From Cladosporium sp. IMV 00045 (taxonomy: Eukaryota; Ascomycota; Dothideomycetes; Cladosporiales; Cladosporiaceae), in contig MSJI02000943.1 in NCBI GenBank assembly GCA_001931905.2, forward strand, positions 1 to 64,000: 64,000 nucleotides of DNA, written 5' to 3'. Positions 23,387 to 34,333 of this stretch are shown piece by piece. The notes beneath the pieces are model-generated. The model saw only the letters and a program-made list of their open reading frames with translations, was not told where the DNA came from and made no database searches. The translations under genes and the position numbers were made by a program. Position 1 is the stretch's first letter. Every line of letters starts with the position of its first letter.

Positions 23387-25317
23387 ATTCCTCACAGGCT
23401 GGCTCCGAAACGACCAGCTGCTAGAGCTGTCAACCGCGGCCACGTAGCGCGCGCATTGGAACTCCTCGGAGGTGATGGCGGGGGGACGGTGGGCGTGCAC
23501 AATCACCAAAATCACAAACATCAACCAAAACAGCAACCCAAACAACAACTCCATCACCATCATCACCATGGCCACGGCTGTGGCTGTGGTGGTAAGAAAT
23601 GAACGATTTCTATTTTTGCGAGGGAATAAAAGAACTGCGCAAGAAAGATTGAATCTGTCATTTTCTCTGTATAACTTATATGTAGCGAAGAAAGTTCTTT
23701 TTTCTATGTTATATCACTCCTCTCTTCCGTCTTCTGTGCCGTTTCTGAGTGATAACCATTGACGATCTTGCAAGATGAAAGATCTTCAAGCCACCATTCC
23801 GTCTGGTTTGAGCAGAGTATCCTGCAAGAATTGTAGCAGTGAAGAGCCATCGCTCATCGCCAATCGAGTCCATGCAAGACAAAAACGCTGAACAACGACT
23901 ACTGTACCGCACCTTACCTTCCCAAAATGACCAATCCCAGCACTCAACCAGACAGCCCATAACCCGGTCACTGCATCTCATCGCATCGCATCGCATAGCA
24001 TCCCTCCCGCATCTGCAAGGACCTGTTGACCTGCAAGCAGACCAGGCACAGGACCATCGGGCCGAAGATGCAATGCAAGACCGTGCCAGCCAGAAAGAGA
24101 GATAAACAAAAACGTACGATACCAGATACCGATGCTGATCTCAGACTCCATGCTTCAAATGCGTGTGTATGCAAGCTATTTAAACAGCAAACGCGGGCTG
24201 TAAATTTCCGCGTCCGATCAACACCACTCGAGCCACTTTCGCGAATCTCAGCCCACGGACAGCGGAACGGAGGTGCTGAGATGAGACGATTGGGGGAAGA
24301 CGGAGTGCGGAAGTGGAGAGGCCGCGGGAAGTGAGGTTCCGCGCGTTGCACACTTGAAGTTCTATGCCAGCGACGAAGTGGTGGTTTGAGGCTAATGGAT
24401 TCGGAGAGTTTACACGCACATGGGAACGAATGAGAAAGAGTCCGATATGGGGGCCCGGGTGCGGATCGGCGTCAACGATATGTACACTATCTGTACTACT
24501 GTCGGTATGTGCGAGCTACCTGGTCTGCTTCGGATGTCCGACGAGAGTGTATTCTGATGCTCTTTGGCTGTGAGGCTGCGTTGGGGACGAGGGAGGCTGA
24601 ATGTTGTGCTGCGGTTGGATATGCAGGTGTGAGATTGATGGCTATAGATAGATAAGGTAAGGTAAGGTATACGGGTAGGTCGTGATGATTTTTGCTATGG
24701 TTGATGTATGGATCGGTGAGACTGGTGTTACTTGCAGGCCGGACCGGACTGGTATCATGTATTCATCGTTGCTATGGTTCAGCCTCATGGTATTTTGTTC
24801 CTGTCTGCAACTGTGAACGAGAGACAAACAGACAGATAGATAGATGAACCGGATCACCGTACAGTAGAGTGAGAGTGATGAGAGCCTCAACCGTCCGATG
24901 GCCACCGCCAGCCCAGACAAGGCGAATGACCATCCGCGATCTTGCTCTGTTGAAGGAGGACTGCCCCTACTAATAGAACTCACTACTGCTCACCATTCTG
25001 GTCTGATGAACTAACACGTAGCCCGTCTTTTTCCATCTCTCTAGATATTTCTATTATTCTATTCATTGTTATTTTTCTTTCCATCTCTCATCTACCACTC
25101 TACCTCAATCCATTCGCCGACGCAGCAATCAATCCCACGGCCTGCTTGCATTAGCCGAGACCCCTAATCTTCCCGCCCCAAGCTCGCCCATCTTGCTCGG
25201 CTGCCAACACCGTTCCGATCAACAACAACACCCGCCCATATACACCCGTCTTCCCACCCTCAAGGCAACGAAGCCGCCCTCTCCGCCTCGGTCCGGCCAC
25301 ATCTCCCCTTCCGCTCA
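23387..25317. other. Intergenic, 1.9 kb
   Basis: Lies between citrate synthase and the first YHM2 copy, same strand. It holds the citrate synthase 3' UTR and the carrier promoter and leader. Short GATA/GGTAA-type simple repeats occur near 24640-24670 and 24830-24845. No gene was recognised. Confidence 0.55.
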
Positions 25318-25338
25318 CCAGCAAGCATACCCTCCGCC

Positions 25339-26427
25339 ATGTCGACCTCTACCGTCACCGGCGCTCCCGTCGTCACCGCCCCGGCTCCCAAGCTGGAGAA
25401 GAAGCCCGTCAAGTTCAGCAACCTGCTGCTCGGCGCCGGCCTGAACTTGTTCGAGGTCACCACCCTCGGCCAGCCTCTCGAGGTCATGAAGACCACCATG
25501 GCCGCCAACAGAGCCGACGGCATGGGTGGTGCCATGTCCAGGATCTGGAGCCGTGGTGGTGTCTTGGGCTGTAAGCTTGCTTACCCTACCTGATTAAGCG
25601 CCCACAAGTTCACAAGTACTGACAACATCCCACAGTCTACCAAGGCCTCATCCCCTGGGCCTGGATCGAAGCCTCGACCAAGGGCGCCGTGCTCCTCTTC
25701 GTCGCCTCCGAGGCCGAATTCTACGCCAAATCCTTCGGCGCCAACAACTTCGGCGCCGGCATTTTGGGAGGCATGACGGGTGGCCTGGCGCAGGCCTACG
25801 CCACCATGGGCTTCTGCACGTGCATGAAGACGGTCGAGATGACCAAGCACAAGGCCGTCGAGTCCGGCGTCAAGCCCCCCGGCACCATGGCCACTTTCAT
25901 GGACATCTACCGCCGCGAGGGTCTGGCCGGCATCAACAAGGGCGTCAACGCCGTTGCTGTCAGGCAGGTCACGAACTGGGGTAGCAGGTTTGGTCTGAGC
26001 CGTGTTGCGTATGTCGTCCCTTGTCTTTGAAAGTCACGAGAAGCTCGGTATACTAACAAGCCTTTTTAGCGAATCCGGCATCCGCAAAGTCAGCGGCAAA
26101 GAAGACCCCTCGATCAAGCTCGGCGTGCCCGAGAAGATCCTCGCCTCCGCTCTCGGCGGCGGTCTGTCCGCCTGGAACCAGCCGATCGAAGTGGTGCGCG
26201 TGGAAATGCAGAGCAAGAAAGACGACCCGAACCGGCCCAAGAAGATGACCGTCGGCAACACGTTCAAGTACATCTACGGCCAGTCCGGCGTCAAGGGCCT
26301 CTACCGCGGCGTCATGCCGCGCATCGGTCTGGGCGTCTGGCAGACGGTGTGCATGGTCGCGCTGGGCGATGTGGCCAAGGAGGCGGTGGAGAAGATCACG
26401 GGCGAGGCGCCGACGGCTAAGCATTAA
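25339..26427 (+). CDS. YHM2: Mitochondrial citrate/oxoglutarate carrier Yhm2, copy A
   Basis: A 320-residue protein from three exons: 25339-25570, 25636-26008 and 26070-26427. Intron 2 has a perfect TACTAAC branch point. It is a mitochondrial carrier family protein of the Yhm2 type, with three repeated two-helix modules. Family-specific stretches include [19 protein letters not shown] in the first module, [20 protein letters not shown] in the second and [15 protein letters not shown] in the third. In yeast Yhm2 exchanges mitochondrial citrate for cytosolic oxoglutarate, feeding a cytosolic NADPH-producing route. It was first described as a mitochondrial DNA maintenance factor. Length and motifs are complete. 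It differs from copy B by a single residue, Met against Ile near position 64, in [11 protein letters not shown]. Confidence 0.94.
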
Positions 26428-26923
26428 GTTTGCTTTGCTTTGCCTTGTTGAGCTGTGAGAAAGAATGTGGAGGGATACAAAAGAAAGGAACAGACAAACG
26501 GAAGTGAATGGGGAGAGCATGGTAACAGTGCCTTCCTCACACCCTCTCATTCATGGGGATGATTTTTCTTATCGGGCTTTTCACTACACTTGGGAAGAAC
26601 ATTCAATGAGCTTTTGAGCCGAAAAGGGCATTGAGGCTAATGGGTAGCCTCTTTTCGTCTCCGAGATACCAGCATTTTTGATAGACACAAACGTTCAAAA
26701 AATAAAGAAGAATCAATATCGACGTATGTGCGAGTTTTTGGAGTTACACAGTTCTTGAAGTTTACATGCGCTCTACTACATCATAGGTACACTGCTTTGA
26801 TCAATGCGTAATGTGGTGTTGCGAGAGTCTTGTTCAGAACTCGCTTGCCTTGCCTGCATGCTTTTGCCTTGCTTTCGCCTTAATCTACTCTTTCCCAGGT
26901 TGAGAACTTCTCCATTTTGACGA

Positions 26924-26926
<3 letters not shown>
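26428..26926. other. Convergent intergenic in copy A
   Basis: Lies between the YHM2 stop and the aldo/keto reductase stop, so it is 3' UTR for both. It contains a short CTTGC/TTTGC pentanucleotide-like patch near 26845-26897 that is much longer in copy B. Confidence 0.5.

Positions 26927-26965
<39 letters not shown>
26927..26965. repeat. (TC)n microsatellite
   Basis: About 39 bases of perfect TC dinucleotide repeat. It abuts the stop codon of the aldo/keto reductase, so the reductase mRNA has a GA-repeat directly after its stop. The equivalent place in copy B has no TC repeat. Confidence 0.95.
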
Positions 26966-26966
<1 letters not shown>

Positions 26967-28166
26967 ACTCCTATCATCGTCCGCGAACTTGTTGTTCCAG
27001 AACCCGCGGAAATGCTTCTGCGCGCCGGCCTCGTTGATCTGTCGTGAAGCGAAAAGTCAAGTTGTCAGCAAACCATCTCTTCCACGGCGTGACAGCGAGA
27101 ACACCCAAGCAAACTCACCATCTTCACCTCATTCGGCGTCAACTTGAACGTCATGGCGCGCAGGTAATCGCTCAGCCTCTGCTCCCTGCTCGACGTCGTG
27201 ACGGGCACGATGTCCTGGTCCACGCACCAGCGCAGACAGATCTCGCCCTCGTTGACGGCGTACTTCTTCGCTAGACGCGACAGGATCTCGTCAACCGGCC
27301 CTCCTTGCGCCTTGGTGATGGGCGTTTGCGGGCCGTAGGCCGAGGTCGCTATGCCCTGTCATTTATCACGTTAGAAGGGGAAAGTTTTGGGGGAATGGTA
27401 GGGCTGACTTTTTCTCTGTGGTATTTCAGCAACTCGACGTGTTGCAGGTAGGGGTGGAATTCGATCTGGTTGATGGACGGGGGGGTTTTGGCCGTCTCCA
27501 GGATCCAGTCGAGTTGTTTGGGGAGGTAGTTTGAGACGCCGATGGAGCGCGCGAGGCCGGCGGATTTCAGCTCTTCCATCTGTGCCCATTTCGCTTGGTG
27601 GTCTTCTTTCTTTTCGGAGAAGAAGGGCGCGTGGATTAGATATCTGGTTTTGAGTGAGGGAGGGAGGGGGTTAGTGGGATCTTGCTTTGGGAGTTCGTTT
27701 CTTCTGTCTGCATGAGAACTCGGTACTGCTAATAACTGGGAACTCACAAATCGACATAATCCACACCCAACTTCTTCAAACTCGCCTTCAACGCCGCGGG
27801 GATATCGTCAATGTTCGGCAGCACTTTCGTCACGACGTACAACTTCTCCCGCGCGACGCCGCTCTGCTTGATGGCGGCTCCCAGCTCGGTTTCGGTCTTG
27901 TAGATTTCCGCCCCGTCCAGGTGGTGGTAGCCCAGGTTGATGGCGGTGGCGGCGCTGGAGATGCAGGCGGAGTCGAGCTGGGTTTCGTCGCCTTGCTTGA
28001 ACCACGATGTGCCGGTGCCGTAGGCGAGCTGTTGGGGAGGGAGGGATGGTTAGTGGGATGGTTTGGATAGGGAATGAGGGTGATTTTGGGGTGGGCAATG
28101 TACCATGGGAATGCTGGTGCCGTCGTTGAGTTTGAGGTTGGGGATGGGGGTGTGGATGTCTGCCAT
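26964..28166 (-). CDS. Aldo/keto reductase, copy A
   Basis: A 296-residue protein from five exons: 28166-28104, 28028-27748, 27643-27409, 27355-27119 and 27038-26964. All frames join cleanly. The AKR tetrad is visible: Asp and Tyr in HLDGAEIY, Lys in YVVTKV and His in DLYLIHAPFF. The NADPH-site region PVTTSSREQRLSDYL is present, as is the QIEFHPYLQ motif. Proteins of this shape reduce aldehydes or ketones with NADPH in the cytosol; the substrate is unknown. The start follows from MADIHTPIPNLKLNDGTSIP, a normal AKR N-terminal strand. The donor of intron 3 is GTCAGC, weaker than the others, and retention would give an early stop. Against copy B I count about seven residue differences. Confidence 0.9.
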
Positions 28167-28810
28167 GTTGGGTGATTTCCGAGGAGGGTGTATCTGTTTC
28201 GGTGTGAGTGAGATTGCAAGGAGATGAAACGTGGAGACCGATTGTACTGAGCTGGTGGAGTATGGAAAGGTTGCAGACGGAGTATGGTCTCACGCAGTCA
28301 CGAGAAGAGTGATGTTGATTGATATCGCCGCAGACGATGACAACAATGTGGGGGGAACAGCTTTATGATGGTGGGGCAGACGCGCGCGGCAGATCTGAGG
28401 CGGATAAAACGGGATGGACGAATTGTGTAGTTCTCTCGATTGCATAACAGACGACTAAGTAGAAGCTGAGAAGCAGAAGAAAAGCTTCAATCGCTGGGCC
28501 GACTCATCAATTGGTCATATCAAGATGTCGAGGGCAAGCAGACATGCCCGTCTCGCTGCCCGACAAACTTGCGTATTTCCGATGTTCCAAAGAGCTCACG
28601 GTCAGCATTGATAGAACGATGACAATGGACTTGAAGAAGAAAAGCACCGACTCGCACGTGTACATTAAAGTGAGTGATTTGATCATGATACCTTGTGCTC
28701 AATTCCTACACAAGATTATATGCACTCATCAAGATCCGCATTACACGTCGCTAAACGAGACGAAGAAATCCATCTTTCAAGACCCTTTCCCCCTCATTAT
28801 AATTACACAT
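28167..28810. other. Intergenic in copy A, 644 bp
   Basis: Contains the aldo/keto reductase promoter and the alkaline phosphatase 3' UTR; both genes are on the minus strand. No other feature was recognised. A similar region in copy B is 33713-34333. Confidence 0.5.
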
Positions 28811-30663
28811 TTAGTTCTTTCCCTGATCTTTCTTGCAGTAACGGGGGTTCTCAGGGCCATAGTGCTTGTAGCCCTTGCGGCCCTGGTGCTTGTCGTTGCT
28901 AGGGCCCTTTCCGTGGCCTCCCTTGCCACCGGGTCCCTTGCCGGCGTCCTTGTCCTCGCCCTTGCCCTCACCCTCGCCGCCGGAAGTGCGGCTGAGACCG
29001 AGGCACTCGGCCATGTGGTAGAAGACGTCGATGCTGTTGTAGACGCCGCCGAAAAGCTCCTGGCAGGGACCTTGAGCGAAGACGGGAACGTCGGTCAGAG
29101 AGTGCACGCCCTGGTTGGCGGTGGTGGGGAGGGAGCCGTTCATGACGTAGCCGTTGATGTTGTCTGTTGGGTTGACGAACATCTCGTCCTCGTCAAAGCT
29201 GCTGATGTTGGTGGCGGGAGTGCGAGGGCCGTCGCGGTGAACCTGGAAGTTCTCGCGGACGTCGGGGTGGGCACCGAAGCCCTGAGCCAGGGTGTAGCGG
29301 GGGTCCCAGTTGGAGGGGAAGAAGGAGTCGGAGTAGCGGAGGTCGCCGGTGTTGGTGTATCCGCTCAGGCCGGACTGCTCGTAGACACCGACGGCCCTGC
29401 GCTTGGAGCGGTCGTCGGTCTGGGCGTTGCCGTACTTGGTGTCGTAGTTGCCGAAGACGTCGAAGCCGTGACCGTGGTCAGCGGTGACAACAACGAGGGT
29501 GTTCTCCAGCTCGCCAATCTCCTTGAGGTGCTCCAGGGAAGCCTTGATGGTGTCGTCAAGCTCAAGAAGCTCGCCAAGCGCACGGTCGTAGTCCATGGAG
29601 TGCATCTGCTTGTCAATAGAAGCAGCCTCAGACATGAGGAACCAACCCTTGTCGCCATCAGCCTTAGCGCGGGTGTCCAGAATATCAATAGCCTTGAGGG
29701 TCATCTCCTTCAGGCCAGGCTGATCGAGGGTGTCTGAGCCAAGGCAGTCAGGGGAGCTCTCGGTTCCAACGAGGTTGTCGGTGTAGACGTTCCTGTCGAG
29801 CCACTTCTCCATGTTACCAGTGGAGAACATACCGAGCGTACGCTCAGAGGAAGAAGATGCCTGAAGCTCAGTGTTGTTGGAGACAAGAGCGTAGCCAGCC
29901 TCGCTGAAGACATCGTAGTAGTTGAGGTTCTGGTAAGTCTCGCCACCGTCCGCAGGGTCGCAGAACTGCTCGGCGCCACCGCCGAAGATAACGTCGTAGC
30001 CGGGGAACTCAGTCCAGGTGTAGTTGACGACACCGTGGATGAAAGAGTCGACAACAGCGCCGTACTCGCCACGGTCGCGGGTGTGAGCAGTGAAGGCAGC
30101 GGGAGTGGCATCCGCAATGAAGGCGGTGGAGACAATACCAAGCTTGCCACCAAGAAGACGCGAAAACATCTCAATGACGCTCTCGAACTTGGGGTCATCG
30201 AAGGGGTCGGGCGAAGAGTCGGCGTAGACACCGAGCGCGTTGACACTGGACTTGTGACCGGAGTAGAGAGCAGTGGCAGAGTTGGCGCTGTCAGTGATGA
30301 AGCTGTCGATGGAGTGGGTCATTTGGTGACCAAGCTGGGTACATGTTAGCCCGATTCGAGATCTCCAAATTGTTCTCCCAAGTCGAACTCACCACCGGGA
30401 ACTTGTCCATAGCCATCTTCGAAAGGTAGCGGCCGTTCTTGGTCTCGTGGGCGATCAGACGGGCGGCAGTGATCATGTTGGTGGTCATGCCGTCACCGAT
30501 GTAGAGAAGGACGTTCTTAGTCTTGCGGACTTCGGACAGATCCTTGACGTCCCAGTATGCAGTGGTGTTGGTACCGTTGTAGCTCATGACAACCTCATAC
30601 TCGCCAGGCTCGAAGAGGGCCACACGACGGTAGGCCTTGGAAGCGACGTTGACAAGCGAAGGG
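28811..30663 (-). CDS. Secreted alkaline phosphatase, copy A (5' end lost in gap)
   Basis: Partial gene. Exon 4 (30334-28811) is complete and the visible part of exon 3 is 30663-30393. The upstream coding part, about 490 genomic bases in copy B including the signal peptide, falls in or beyond the N gap. Alkaline phosphatase superfamily motifs match copy B: LLYIGDGM with a metal-binding Asp, TDSANSATAL with the phospho-Ser nucleophile, and TADHGHGFD with metal-binding Asp/His. The tail is Gly/Lys-rich (GKGPGGKGGHGKG). I count roughly nine residue changes over the shared 508 residues of exon 4, plus a one-residue length difference near SRTSGGEG. No internal stop or frameshift is seen, so the truncation is at the assembly gap, not obviously biological. 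Confidence 0.85.
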
Positions 30664-30683
30664 NNNNNNNNNNNNNNNNNNNN
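30664..30683. other. Assembly gap (20 N)
   Basis: Twenty undetermined bases. They join phosphatase exon 3 of copy A directly to a point 21 bases upstream of the YHM2 start codon of copy B. The gap coincides with both the end of copy A and the start of copy B. Confidence 1.
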
Positions 30684-30704
30684 CCAGCAAGCATACCCTC
30701 CGCC

Positions 30705-31797
30705 ATGTCGACCTCTACCGTCACCGGCGCTCCCGTCGTCACCGCCCCGGCTCCCAAGCTGGAGAAGAAGCCCGTCAAGTTCAGCAACCTGCTGCTCGGC
30801 GCCGGCCTGAACTTGTTCGAGGTCACCACCCTCGGCCAGCCTCTCGAGGTCATGAAGACCACCATGGCCGCCAACAGAGCCGACGGCATGGGTGGTGCCA
30901 TCTCCAGGATCTGGAGCCGTGGTGGTGTTTTGGGCTGTAAGCTTGCTTACCCTACCTGATTAAGCGCCCACAACTTCACAAGTACTGACAACATCCCACA
31001 GTCTACCAAGGTCTCATCCCCTGGGCCTGGATCGAAGCCTCGACCAAGGGCGCCGTGCTCCTCTTCGTCGCCTCCGAGGCCGAATTCTACGCCAAATCCT
31101 TCGGCGCCAACAACTTCGGCGCCGGCATCTTGGGCGGCATGACGGGCGGTCTGGCGCAGGCCTACGCCACCATGGGCTTCTGCACGTGCATGAAGACGGT
31201 CGAGATGACCAAGCACAAGGCCGTTGAGTCCGGCGTCAAGCCCCCCGGCACCATGGCCACTTTCATGGACATCTACCGCCGCGAGGGTCTGGCCGGCATC
31301 AACAAGGGCGTCAACGCCGTTGCTGTCAGGCAGGTCACGAACTGGGGTAGCAGATTCGGTCTGAGCCGTGTTGCGTATGTCGTCCCTTGTCATTGAAAGT
31401 CACGAGAAGCTTTAGTATACTAACAAACTTCTTTCCTAGCGAATCCGGCATCCGCAAAGTCAGCGGCAAAGAAGACCCCTCGATCAAGCTCGGCGTGCCC
31501 GAGAAGATCCTCGCCTCTGCTCTCGGCGGCGGTCTCTCCGCCTGGAACCAGCCGATCGAAGTGGTGCGCGTGGAAATGCAGAGCAAGAAAGACGACCCCA
31601 ACCGCCCCAAAAAGATGACCGTGGGCAACACGTTCAAGTACATCTACGGCCAGTCCGGCGTCAAGGGCCTCTACCGCGGCGTCATGCCGCGCATCGGTCT
31701 GGGCGTCTGGCAGACGGTGTGTATGGTCGCGCTGGGCGATGTTGCGAAGGAGGCGGTGGAGAAGATTACGGGCGAGGCGCCGACGGCTAAGCATTAA
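30705..31797 (+). CDS. YHM2: Mitochondrial citrate/oxoglutarate carrier Yhm2, copy B
   Basis: A 320-residue protein with exons 30705-30936, 31002-31374 and 31440-31797. Exon lengths equal those of copy A exactly. Carrier motifs are intact and a TACTAAC branch point is kept in intron 2. The only residue change from copy A is Ile for Met in [11 protein letters not shown], although exon 2 alone shows about eight silent base changes. That pattern indicates purifying selection on both copies. Its promoter is missing from the assembly, because only 21 bases lie between the gap and the ATG. Confidence 0.93.
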
Positions 31798-32293
31798 GTC
31801 TGCTGCTTTGCCTTGTTGAGGCGTGAGAAAGAATGAGGAGGGATTGAACAGACAACGAAAGGGAGCAGAGGAGAGCATGGTAACAGTGCCTTCCTCGCCC
31901 TCTCATGTATGGGGATGATTTTCTTATCGGCTTTTTACATCGGGCATACCTTTTTATTGCGAGCTTATTGAGCGGGAAAAAGAAAGAGCTGGTCTACTAG
32001 AGAGGGCATCGAGGCTATGGGTAGCCTGTTTTCGTCTCCCGAGATACCAGCATTACTTGATAGACACAAAACGAAACAACCGAGAAATCAAAGAGGAATG
32101 AACATCTTCACACGGGTCTCTCAATTGAGGTTGTTACCAGCTCTTGAAAAAGGTTCGTATATATCACCTCTTCACGGCACGCGTAAGGTCTACTTACGCA
32201 GATGTTGTCGTTTGCTAAAATGATGATTTGGACATGCTAGATGAGTTATGCTCGTATACTGAACGTGCTCTCGCTCTCGCCTTTTGCTGTTAC
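31798..32293. other. Convergent intergenic in copy B
   Basis: 3' UTR of YHM2 copy B. It is related to the matching region of copy A but has several indels. No gene was seen. Confidence 0.5.
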
Positions 32294-32460
32294 TGCTTTG
32301 CTTTGCTTTGCATTGCATTGCATTGCCTTGCCTTGCTTTGCCTTGCCTTGCTTTGCCTTGCTTTTGCTTTGCTTTTGCTTTGCTTTGCTTTGCTTTGCTT
32401 TGTCTTGCTTTGTTTTGCCTTGCCTTGCCTTGCTCTGCCTTACTTTGCTTTGATTTGCTC
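32294..32460 (+). repeat. TTGCY pentanucleotide tract
   Basis: About 167 bases of degenerate CTTTG/CCTTG/CATTG repeat units, with a few six-base variants. Copy A has only a short patch of the same units near 26845-26897. The tract ends about 57 bases before the aldo/keto reductase stop codon. Its long Cys/Leu-rich open frames are artefacts of the repeat. Confidence 0.9.
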
Positions 32461-32517
32461 TACTTTCCCCAGGTGGAGGATCTCTTCATTTCTGATAATT
32501 CTCTCCCTCTGTGTTAA

Positions 32518-33712
32518 CTAACTCCTATCGTCGTCCGCGAACTTGTTGTTCCAAAACCCGCGGAAGTGCTTCTGTGCGCCGGCCTCGTTGATCTGTCGTG
32601 ACTGTCAGCAAACCATCTCTTCCACGACGTAACCAAAAAACCAGGCAGAGGGAACCCCCAAGTCAAACTCACCATCTTCACCTCCTTCGGCGTCAACTTA
32701 AACGTCATAGCACGCAAGTAGTCACTGAGCCTCTGCTCTCTACTCGACGTCGTGACGGGCACGATGTCCTGATCCACGCACCAGCGCAGGCAAATCTCGC
32801 CCTCGTTGACTGCGTACTTCTTCGCCAGCCGGCTCAGAATTTCGTCCACGGGCCCGCCTGCGGCTTTGGTGATGGGCGTTTGCGGGCCGTAGGCCGAGGT
32901 CGCTATGCCCTGTCACTGTCACGTTAGAAGGGAAAGTTCTGGGTTTTGGTTTTGGGGGAATGGGGAGGGCTGGACTTTTTCTCTGTGGTATTTCATCAAC
33001 TCGACGTGTTGCAGATAGGGGTGGAATTCGATCTGGTTGATTGACGGGGGATTTTTGGCCGTTTCGAGGATCCAGTCGAGTTGTTTGGGGAGGTAGTTGG
33101 AGACGCCGATGGAGCGCGCGAGGCGGGCGGATTTCAGTTCTTCCATTTGTGCCCATTTGGCTTGGTGGTCTTCTTTCTTGTCGGAGAAGAAGGGCGCGTG
33201 GATTAGATATCTGTATTTGAGGGAGGGGAGGGGGTTATTGGATTTTCCCAGTCTGCAAGAGGAATCAATCATGGCCAGGAACGAGGAAACTCACAAATCA
33301 ACATAATCCACGCCCAACTTCTTCAAACTCGCCTTCAACGCCGCGGGGATATCATCAATATTCGGCAGCACTTTCGTCACAACATAAAGTTTCTCCCGCG
33401 CGACGCCGCTCTGCTTGATGGCGGCTCCCAGCTCGGTTTCGGTCTTGTAGATTTCCGCCCCGTCCAGGTGGTGGTAGCCCAGGTTGATGGCGGTGGCGGC
33501 GCTGGAGATGCAGGCTTGGTCCAGCTGCGTTTCGTCGCCTTGCTTGAACCACGATGTGCCGGTGCCGTAGGCGAGCTGGGGAGAGGGAGGGAGGGTTAGT
33601 GGGAGGGTTTGGATAGGGGATGAGGGTGAGTTTGGGGTAGGCAATGTACCATGGGAATGCTGGTGCCGTCGTTGAGTTTGAGGTTTGGGATGGGGGTGTG
33701 GATGTCGGCCAT
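32518..33712 (-). CDS. Aldo/keto reductase, copy B
   Basis: A 296-residue protein with exons 33712-33650, 33575-33295, 33210-32976, 32909-32673 and 32592-32518. All five exon lengths (63, 281, 235, 237 and 75 nt) equal those of copy A. The Asp-Tyr-Lys-His tetrad and the NADPH-binding region are unchanged. Differences from copy A include Gln for Ser in LDQACIS, Arg for Gly in KSARLARS and Asn for Thr in ETAKNPPS. The intron 3 donor is GTCCAG, an even weaker match to the fungal consensus than in copy A. The protein is probably functional if that intron is removed. Confidence 0.89.
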
Positions 33713-34333
33713 GTTGGGTGGTTTTTGGGGAGTTTTATCTGGTTCGGTGTGCGTGGAGGTGCAAGAAAAATGAATTGGTCCTAATACCTCGCGAAAATGA
33801 AAAGGTTACAGATGGAGTATGGTCGCACGGAGTCAAGAGAAAAGTGATGTTGATTGATATCGCCGTAGATGATGACAACAAAGTGGGGGGAGCAGCTTCA
33901 TGATGGTGGGGCAGACGCGTGCGGCAGATTTAAGGCGGATAAAACGGGATGAACGAATTGTTGGTTCTCTCGATTGCATAATAGACGACTTTGTACACGA
34001 TGATCAAGCGAAGAAGTGCTTCAATTGCTGGGCCAATTTGTCTTATCGTCATCCCAACATGTTGAATGCAAGCAGACATGCCGGTCTCACTATTGCCTGA
34101 CAAACTTGCGTGTTTTTGAGGTCCTAAAAGAGTTCACGGTCGACACCCATGGGACGATGAGTGTGAACTTGATGAGACACACATTTACATTGATATGAAG
34201 CAATTTGACCATGATACCTTGCGTTCCATTGCTACACAAGATGTATATACACTCATCAAGATCCGCATTACACGTCGCTAAACGAGTCTAAGGTATCGTC
34301 CGAAGCCCTTTTTCCCTTCATTATATTACACAA
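33713..34333. other. Intergenic in copy B, 621 bp
   Basis: Aldo/keto reductase promoter and alkaline phosphatase 3' UTR, homologous to 28167-28810. No other feature was recognised. Confidence 0.5.

Larger units (their letters stand above)
25318..30663 (+). repeat. Duplicated three-gene block, copy A
   Basis: This 5,346-bp stretch aligns end to end with 30684-36189. It carries YHM2 (plus), an aldo/keto reductase (minus) and the 3' part of an alkaline phosphatase (minus), in the same order, orientation and exon structure as copy B. Copy A ends at a run of 20 Ns, inside phosphatase exon 3. The copies differ by scattered, mostly synonymous substitutions in exons and by more substitutions and indels between genes. 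They are therefore diverged homologues, not a duplicated read. Confidence 0.93.

Noticed and set aside
22076..23575. 499-codon minus-strand open frame over citrate synthase
   Set aside because: It is antisense to a highly biased real gene; its Val/Leu/Gly/Glu-rich composition mirrors C-ending codons read backwards, and no domain is present.
28511..29737. 408-codon plus-strand open frame over alkaline phosphatase copy A, with a similar one in copy B (34385-35263)
   Set aside because: Both are antisense shadows; conservation between copies follows from conservation of the phosphatase.
32228..32521. Cys/Leu/Phe-rich open frames in three frames
   Set aside because: They are translations of the pentanucleotide repeat and show no start or coding signal.
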